This document shows, in pieces, positions 61,001 through 64,000 of a stretch of 64,000 bases of DNA. The notes under the pieces are model-generated. The model was not told where the DNA came from, made no database searches, and saw only the letters and a program-made list of their open reading frames with translations. Position 1 is the first letter of the stretch, and every line of letters starts with the position of its first letter. The position numbers and the translations under genes were made by a program. This DNA is from Apricaphanius iberus. Lineage: Eukaryota > Chordata > Actinopteri > Cyprinodontiformes > Aphaniidae. The stretch spans positions 434,001 to 498,000 of the forward strand of contig JAPXFQ010001149.1 of the NCBI GenBank assembly GCA_028564705.1. Direction: 5' to 3'.

Positions 61001-61938
61001 AAACTTTTTTGAGAAGGTTATTTATGAGTGGTAAAAAATACATAGCATCCTCAAGCCTAGTTTATGCAAACTGTGAAGGATTCGAGACACGCAGCAGCAT
61101 TATACATGTACACACGGAGTAGAGCCCGATTTTTTAACTGAAGGTTGAACAAAGAGAGTACACGTCTGTGATTGGTCAGCCCAATATCGACCACTTCACA
61201 AGAACACTGCCCTACAGTCAATGTCAGTAGTAGTCAATGCAGCTTTTGGGCACTCGATGCTTAATATTACAAATCCAGTTTCTTTAATATGGTTCCTTTT
61301 GTTCTCTTTGTGTTTCTGCTCTGTCTTCTCGAACCCCCAGATGTTCTTGGTAGATGGTCGCTCGTACCAAGCTAGGTTGTGGTTTAGGTCTTCTTCCTGT
61401 TAAAGGGGAGTTTTTCCTCCCCTCCGTCTCTACATGCTTGTTCAGTATGAGGGATTGATGTGGCTGGAGTCTGCATCAACAGGGCACAACTTCCAGTGAA
61501 GGACTCAACACAATCTGCTGGGATTCCCTCAATAAAAAAACATTTAAACTGACTGAAATGTTTAGTACTAAAATTACTTTTCCCGTAAAGTGCATTGAGC
61601 TAAGGGACTTGCAGCTGAACATAAGTTCACAGAAAACAGTTCAACATTTTATTTTCGTTCAGCTCAGAAAACCATGTCACAAAATCCCAAAGGAACACTT
61701 TGCAGTTAGTGGTTGAAATGTGACCGAATGAGAAAATTTCCTTCCCAAGGTTTTTAACAGATCACTGCATGTTGAAACAGCTGCAGGAAGCCGGTAAACT
61801 CACCAGTGTGCAGAAGACACATTGGCACTGCGTGATTGTGGTCATCTGCTCCAGGGGGAACTCTCCAAGGCACAGTTTACACGAGACCAGGGGGTCCACG
61901 GCCAACTCCCACGTGGGGCGGTACCGTGCCGTGGTCAT
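45931..61938 (-). CDS. rnf144a: rnf144a gene: RBR E3 ubiquitin-protein ligase, seven coding exons (whole CDS span)
   Basis: Joining 61938-61804, 55090-54986, 54130-54070, 53744-53528, 51825-51678, 48863-48774 and 46062-45931 gives an uninterrupted 888-nt frame (295 residues plus TAA); human RNF144A has 292. RING1 uses Cys20, Cys23, Cys38, Cys40, Cys43, Cys46, Cys65 and Cys70. The IBR uses the Cys/His set between Cys111 and Cys157 (including His152). RING2 starts at Cys188/Cys191, and Cys201 in the GCAQMMC stretch matches the family's catalytic cysteine (human Cys198). Residues 253-279 form a single hydrophobic membrane segment with Gly255 and Gly259 in GxxxG spacing. A Cys/Lys-rich tail ends in DDDPLPT. 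RBR ligases take ubiquitin from an E2 (UBE2L3/UBE2L6 type) onto the RING2 cysteine before passing it to substrate. Mammalian RNF144A is membrane-tethered and acts on DNA-PKcs. Teleosts have two co-orthologues (aa and ab), and I cannot tell which this is. All introns are GT-AG. Confidence 0.96.
46165..46430. repeat. MITE-like repeat with GTACC ends, intron 6 of rnf144a
   Basis: 'gtacttttaggggtacaatg' and 'ggtaccctcagaggtaccat' on the left face 'ttttttgtaccttagggc' and 'gtaccccttccgtacccgta' on the right. It resembles the GTACC-rich MITEs common in fish. Boundaries approximate. Confidence 0.5.
46612..46940 (-). mobile_element. hAT-type MITE, copy 4, in rnf144a intron 6
   Basis: It begins tagggatgcaacgatatc and ends 'gatatcactatcggtgcatc' plus ccca. 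A perfect 8-bp duplication gtacagta flanks it (46604-46611, 46941-46948), which identifies hAT transposition. It is the same family as the copies at 2822, 31622 and 44280. It lies 550 bp upstream of the last coding exon, on the opposite side of its acceptor. Confidence 0.9.
47627..47645. repeat. Poly-C run (19 C) in rnf144a intron 6
   Basis: Nineteen consecutive C on the plus strand (G on the gene's strand). Length-unstable and able to form G-quadruplex-type structure in the transcript. Confidence 0.95.
47829..48495. mobile_element. hAT-like MITE with CAGRGCC ends, rnf144a intron 6
   Basis: The left end 'cagagcctgcccaaagca' and right end 'ctttgggccggccctg' are inverted relatives of the common fish hAT terminus cagggccggccc. 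'ggggcccc' blocks lie inside both ends, and the middle is AT-rich and non-coding. No exact target duplication was found. Confidence 0.65.
48774..48863 (-). CDS. rnf144a: rnf144a coding exon 6 (residues 223-252)
   Basis: The acceptor is gtatttaccag|GAC and the donor is ACACAG|gtgagg. It is 90 nt, exactly 30 codons, phase 0. It encodes [20 protein letters not shown] and the run to Thr251-Gln252, the short juxtamembrane linker between RING2 and the membrane helix. It was found by translating between the neighbouring exons. Confidence 0.94.
49130..49750 (+). repeat. Dispersed repeat family R2, copy 2, rnf144a intron 5
   Basis: Partner of 11515-12062; about 80% similar over aligned blocks by eye, with a 60-bp segment (about 49395-49470) that the other copy lacks. 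Non-coding. Origin unknown. Confidence 0.7.
49930..50712 (-). mobile_element. hAT-type MITE (CCGATA-rich), rnf144a intron 5
   Basis: 'ccgatatgtggggaccctcc' on the left and 'aaaccgataccgatcatttc', 'atatcggccgataatgactt' and 'tatcggacatcccta' on the right are the interior and end of the widespread fish element whose terminus is tagggatgtccgat. The left end is decayed, so its start is approximate. Confidence 0.7.
51678..51825 (-). CDS. rnf144a: rnf144a coding exon 5 (RING2 with catalytic Cys201)
   Basis: The acceptor is gtttccag|CTCC and the donor is TTGGAT|gtgagt. It is 148 nt (residues 173-222). It contains the RING2 ligands Cys188, Cys191, Cys206, Cys209, His211, Cys214 and Cys217, and the catalytic Cys201. 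The translated frame is nearly identical to mammalian RNF144A from [10 protein letters not shown] onward. It is the most conserved part of the gene. No ATG-initiated reading frame of useful length covers it, so a simple ORF search would miss it. Confidence 0.95.
51826..53527. other. rnf144a intron 4, no further gene seen
   Basis: 1.7 kb. No repeat with clear ends was recognised. The short frames at 52249-52443 and 52929-53120 resemble nothing known. Confidence 0.6.
53528..53744 (-). CDS. rnf144a: rnf144a coding exon 4 (IBR domain, residues 101-173)
   Basis: The acceptor is ttgtctccag|AG. The donor is AACAG|gtacca, the weakest splice site of the gene, but the next exon completes the split Ser codon in frame. 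It is 217 nt. It carries the whole IBR ligand set (Cys111, Cys116, Cys136, Cys139, Cys144, Cys147, His152, Cys157). Residues 123-135, between the second and third ligand pairs, are the least conserved part compared with mammals. Confidence 0.94.
54070..54130 (-). CDS. rnf144a: rnf144a coding exon 3 (residues 81-100 plus 1 nt)
   Basis: The acceptor is tgtctacag|ATC and the donor is CGCG|gtgagt. It is 61 nt, starting in phase 0 and leaving phase 1. It encodes the helical linker between RING1 and the IBR ([20 protein letters not shown]), which matches the mammalian sequence almost residue for residue. Confidence 0.93.
54986..55090 (-). CDS. rnf144a: rnf144a coding exon 2 (residues 46-80)
   Basis: The acceptor is ctcctttcag|TGC and the donor is GAG|gtaaag. 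It is 105 nt, phase 0 at both ends. It begins with Cys46 of RING1 and finishes the ring with Cys65 and Cys70 (SCPDSACP). The preceding intron 1 is 6,713 bp, the longest, and is packed with transposon relics. Confidence 0.95.
55118..55260 (+). mobile_element. Tc1 terminal inverted repeat relic, rnf144a intron 1
   Basis: 'gcaaaaagtattcacaccca', 'ttttcaccttttatatcacg' and 'acctttttgtaatttttggg' match the end of a Tc1 group whose terminus reads cactg...gcaaaagtattcataccc. Solitary end; the interior is lost or displaced. Confidence 0.55.
56113..56605 (+). mobile_element. PIF/Harbinger fossil, copy 2, rnf144a intron 1
   Basis: It starts ggtgcgttcacaccgcacag. From about 56360 the plus strand encodes a broken Harbinger transposase N-terminus: [11 protein letters not shown], then in other frames DLL-x-RIGA, DTNYRFS, ERLSI and LR. 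It ends at a splice-donor-like cg|gtaagt (56553), where this family has its first coding exon junction. Stops replace at least two codons and one small insertion shifts the frame. Confidence 0.75.
56636..56995. mobile_element. Palindromic MITE, 360 bp, about 120-bp arms, rnf144a intron 1
   Basis: The left arm 'agtgacatgactacagtgag...ctctgattggttgcc...gttaactgc...cgtcaaaagttaaacc' and the right arm 'gtttaacttttgacgg...gcagttaac...ggcaaccaatcagagcgtct...tgtagttatgtcact' are inverted copies. It sits directly after the Harbinger fossil, so it may be part of the same family's non-autonomous form. Confidence 0.8.
57240..57512 (+). mobile_element. Tc1 relic cut by a MITE, rnf144a intron 1
   Basis: 'tacttttttacatgttgcat' and 'cgcatattatgtgatagacc' are decayed Tc1 end sequence. 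57420-57510 ('gcagacctatcaagacatgg', 'atgtcctcttaaactgacag', 'aggagagcattaatccagca') is the Tc1 transposase region reading roughly PPKLT-x-x-x-RRALI. It stops at 57512 where tagggctgggcc begins. Confidence 0.65.
57513..58325. mobile_element. MITE with 'tagggctgggc' ends, rnf144a intron 1
   Basis: The left end tagggctgggccatattg and right end catattgtctcagccctat are inverted versions of the 'agggctgggcaatat' terminus common in fish MITEs. The interior (57513-58325) is AT-rich and non-coding. No exact target duplication. Confidence 0.65.
58345..58460 (-). mobile_element. hAT-like end fragment, rnf144a intron 1
   Basis: 'gattccgaatcgataatcta', 'ctgaatcgaattgtcactcc' and 'gattcagatccctacc': an ATCGAT/GAATC-rich end of a hAT MITE in the opposite orientation to the fragment starting at 58845. 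Confidence 0.5.
58845..59866 (+). mobile_element. Decayed hAT transposon with zinc-finger BED scrap, rnf144a intron 1
   Basis: It starts tagggatgtgagg, then 'aatcgattcacgtctgaatc' and 'gattcagaatcgatccg'. 59747-59859 encodes a BED-type finger in two frames: KPVCKRC at the start and SNLMNHLKD / [10 protein letters not shown] at the end, giving the C-x2-C and H-x4-H pattern interrupted by a frame change and a TGA. It ends at agcgg|gtaagt, a donor-like junction. No catalytic domain remains. Confidence 0.65.
59867..61294. other. rnf144a intron 1, old repeat-like DNA, no gene seen
   Basis: 59960-60250 contains 'gttgagctagctgaactttc' and 'ccaatgagagcatcccac', reminiscent of the Harbinger MITE arm at 56890-56980, low confidence. 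60290-60440 has 'ggtacc/ggtacg' words like a MITE. Confidence 0.4.
61295..61590 (+). repeat. Dispersed repeat family R1, 3' half, rnf144a intron 1
   Basis: Partner of 25421-25740, in the same order: 'ctctgtcttctcgaaccccc', 'ggtcttcttcctgttaaagg', 'gtttttcctc', 'acatgcttgttcagtatgag', 'ggagtctgcat', 'caatctgctgggattccctc'. It ends 200 bp before coding exon 1. Confidence 0.7.
61804..61938 (-). CDS. rnf144a: rnf144a coding exon 1 (residues 1-45)
   Basis: It starts at the ATG at 61938-61936 and encodes the N-terminus ([10 protein letters not shown]...) and the first half of RING1 (Cys20 to Cys43). An upstream in-frame GTG at 61950 is not the start, because mammalian orthologues begin at this ATG. 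The exon probably begins at 61954, after a pyrimidine-rich acceptor ending ctgtctcag, so 16 nt of 5' UTR are in this exon and at least one untranslated exon lies further upstream. The donor is CTG|gtgagt at 61803. Phase 0. Confidence 0.95.
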
Positions 61939-61954
61939 CTTTACCGCCACAGAG

Positions 61955-64000
61955 CTGAGACAGAACAGAGGAAAGCCACAGTTAATTCAAACATGCATCT
62001 TTTTGGGAGCTATGTAACGTTTGGCTCCTCTTGTTTCATCAGTTAAAGATGTGCTTTGACCGAACAAGCCTAAGCATATGAGCTCACACTGATAAGTACG
62101 CTCAAAACCTAACCGTTTAGATGCTAAACGACGCCGGTGTTCCTCTATAGGCACGCCACGTCAGCCATATTACGCTTCATTTCCAACAAAACGCTTTGTG
62201 GCATTAAAGAAGAAAACAGCTCAGCGGCTTTGGAAAATCCTGTGGTCACCTACATCAGCTATCCAAGCCCACAAATGAAAATTCCTTTTGCATTAAGTCA
62301 TTTGGCCCCTCTGTTTCTTTCTGGGACGGGTTATTTTAGGCCGTCTGGTCTCACCCTGCAGCTGAGCGCCAACAGCTCCCACTCTGCTGTTTACAGGAAG
62401 TGGTCCCGCACTCTCAGCGTCAGCACCAACAACCTCTCCCCCTTGCTGCTTAGCAACCAGCTGGAGGAAGATTTCAGAGACGAAGAAAGAAACAGGCTGA
62501 GCATGACTGATCAGCCCTGCTCCGCTTTACAAAGAACGGGCGGAGAATGGGGGTCAACAGTTCAGAGGACTGCTCTGTGGACTCGTGCTGCGCCCATGTG
62601 CTAACACAACGCTAGTTGCTGTGGTTTTGCAGAAATGTAACTTTAGACTTCATCTACTCATCTTCTTGAGGCTTTCCAGCAGAAGGCAATCAGCAGGATG
62701 CTGCATCAGACACCGATCCACTACATGAAGCTGTGAAATGTAAACGCATGAGTCTGTTATACCGTTGATTTGTGCCTCACAGCATTCAGGAGTTCTTCAA
62801 TTAAAAGATTTCAAAACGTATATAGGTGAGCATCTCAATGTTTTCACCAGATATCAATAAAAAAAAACAATCAAGCGAAAAAATGAATCCATAAACTGAA
62901 CGACCAAGTCTAATGAGGTGGAAGAAAACGGGTAATAATACGTTTTGCAGACAGACACAAATATGTATTCAGCGCTTTTAATGGAGCTTCAAGAATTCTC
63001 ATGTTTGGAGAAACTAGTTAAAGTATTTCTCAGGTGGGATTTTGGCTTCAGGTTCTAGTTCCATCTTTGATGAACCTTCATAGGTTTTCTATTGACTGGG
63101 CCATTCTAGCAGCTCTCTTTTCCTTTCCTTGGATGTGTGTTTGGAAAAATCCGCCCTTGTGTCATTTTCAGATTCTTATGAAGAACGTTGCAGTAAATGT
63201 CTCCATTGTTAGTATAATTTTATGAAGTCTGCCAAAAATCAGCCCCACACAATGATGTTCGAATCTGGAGCGATGCTCACTGTCATTTCTTCTCAATTTT
63301 GCCATTGAATTTATTTCAAGCAAACATTTAATGAGCTAAAACCTGTTTTCCTTCAGCAGTGGAGTATTGCGCAGTGGGTAAACACAGAAGCACAGTAAAG
63401 AGAGCAGTATTAAACGTTTTTGTAGCTAGCCTGTAGCTGGTTAATTCCAGGTCTTTTTGAAAGTTGAGCACTTCCTTGGCTCTTGGAAAATAATAATAAT
63501 AAAACTACATTTTATTTGAAGCGCTTTTCAGAACTCTCAAGGACACTGTATAGAGTACTTTAAAGGTGGATAACAAAAGTTCATATTCACTGCTGTGAAC
63601 TTTTGCTCTTCCTCTTTTGACTTGAGCGAATACTACCAAGTTGCTGTAGTTTTAAGCTTAAATATTCTTCCCATTCATTCAAAAGGTCAAAAAGGTCCTA
63701 AAAAGGAACATTCGGTGGTTTAACGTAGTACATCTGTAACCAATGTGCTGAGAGGTCTTACAAGGCTGTGGTTAACCACCGTAGGACACTTTATACAAAA
63801 AGCAGCTGATACACTGCAAAAACAGATTCAAATATTAATAATGACATGACCTGAGTGTGATCAGAGACTACACGTGTTGAGTTCATTTTAACACATTGTA
63901 TGTGTGAGACATGTTAAATAATTGCTCCCATTAAACTGCTAATTCAATCAATTGATGTAACAATGGAGGAGGATGTATACATTCAAGCGCCGTGGGCAGA
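61955..64000. other. Upstream flank or 5' intron of rnf144a, no gene seen
   Basis: The region above the acceptor of exon 1 should hold a 5' intron and possibly an untranslated first exon and promoter. I see no CpG-rich promoter-like block within it. A 155-residue plus-strand frame at 62137-62604 resembles nothing known and lies opposite the gene. Confidence 0.45.

Noticed and set aside
61939..61950. Upstream in-frame GTG extending rnf144a by four residues
   Set aside because: Not an ATG and not present in orthologues; the ATG at 61938 matches the known start of the protein.
62137..62604. 155-residue plus-strand open frame
   Set aside because: The longest frame in the window, but with no recognisable domain, unusual composition for a protein and no splice or neighbour support. 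It lies on the strand opposite the rnf144a upstream region.

Overview
The window looks like a piece of a bony-fish (teleost, probably percomorph) chromosome. One protein-coding gene is split into short GT-AG exons. The rest is AT-rich non-coding DNA full of fish-type DNA transposons (Tc1, hAT, PIF/Harbinger and T2/Kolobok-like), LINE pieces and microsatellites. There are no operons, phage or plasmid features, CRISPR arrays, rRNA genes or convincing tRNA genes.

The host gene is on the minus strand from 61938 (ATG) down to 45931 (stop). Seven coding exons join without a frame break into a 295-residue RBR-type E3 ubiquitin ligase that is recognisably RNF144A. It has RING1, IBR and RING2 with the catalytic cysteine, plus a C-terminal membrane segment. 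All splice sites are GT-AG. The 5' untranslated exon(s) and promoter are not identified and lie above 61954, possibly outside the window. The 3' untranslated region runs below 45931.

Positions 1 to about 45000 lie beyond the 3' end of rnf144a and contain no gene I can support. The region holds unique AT-rich DNA, some GC-richer stretches that could be conserved non-coding elements, and many mobile-element insertions, several nested. They include a nearly whole Tc1 element with about 200-bp inverted repeats (26387-27958) and an older Tc1-like element carrying a MITE inside it (about 15049-16810). There is a T2/Kolobok-like TTAA-flanked MITE (21855-22705), a TIR element with about 150-bp arms (40124-40755) and a truncated LINE (about 12065-12690). 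A RecQ-like helicase scrap lies at 21212-21419. A truncated endogenous retrovirus start (LTR, tRNA-Lys primer site, leader and gag start) is on the minus strand at about 30361-31330.

Inside the rnf144a introns (46063-61803) lie hAT MITEs, Harbinger fossils, a Tc1 relic and a zinc-finger (BED) transposase scrap. One 330-450 bp hAT MITE family occurs four times in the window, and all four copies have recognisable 8-bp target duplications. I found no clearly new biological system. The unusual material is the nested repeat architecture and a few unidentified dispersed repeats present in two or more copies.
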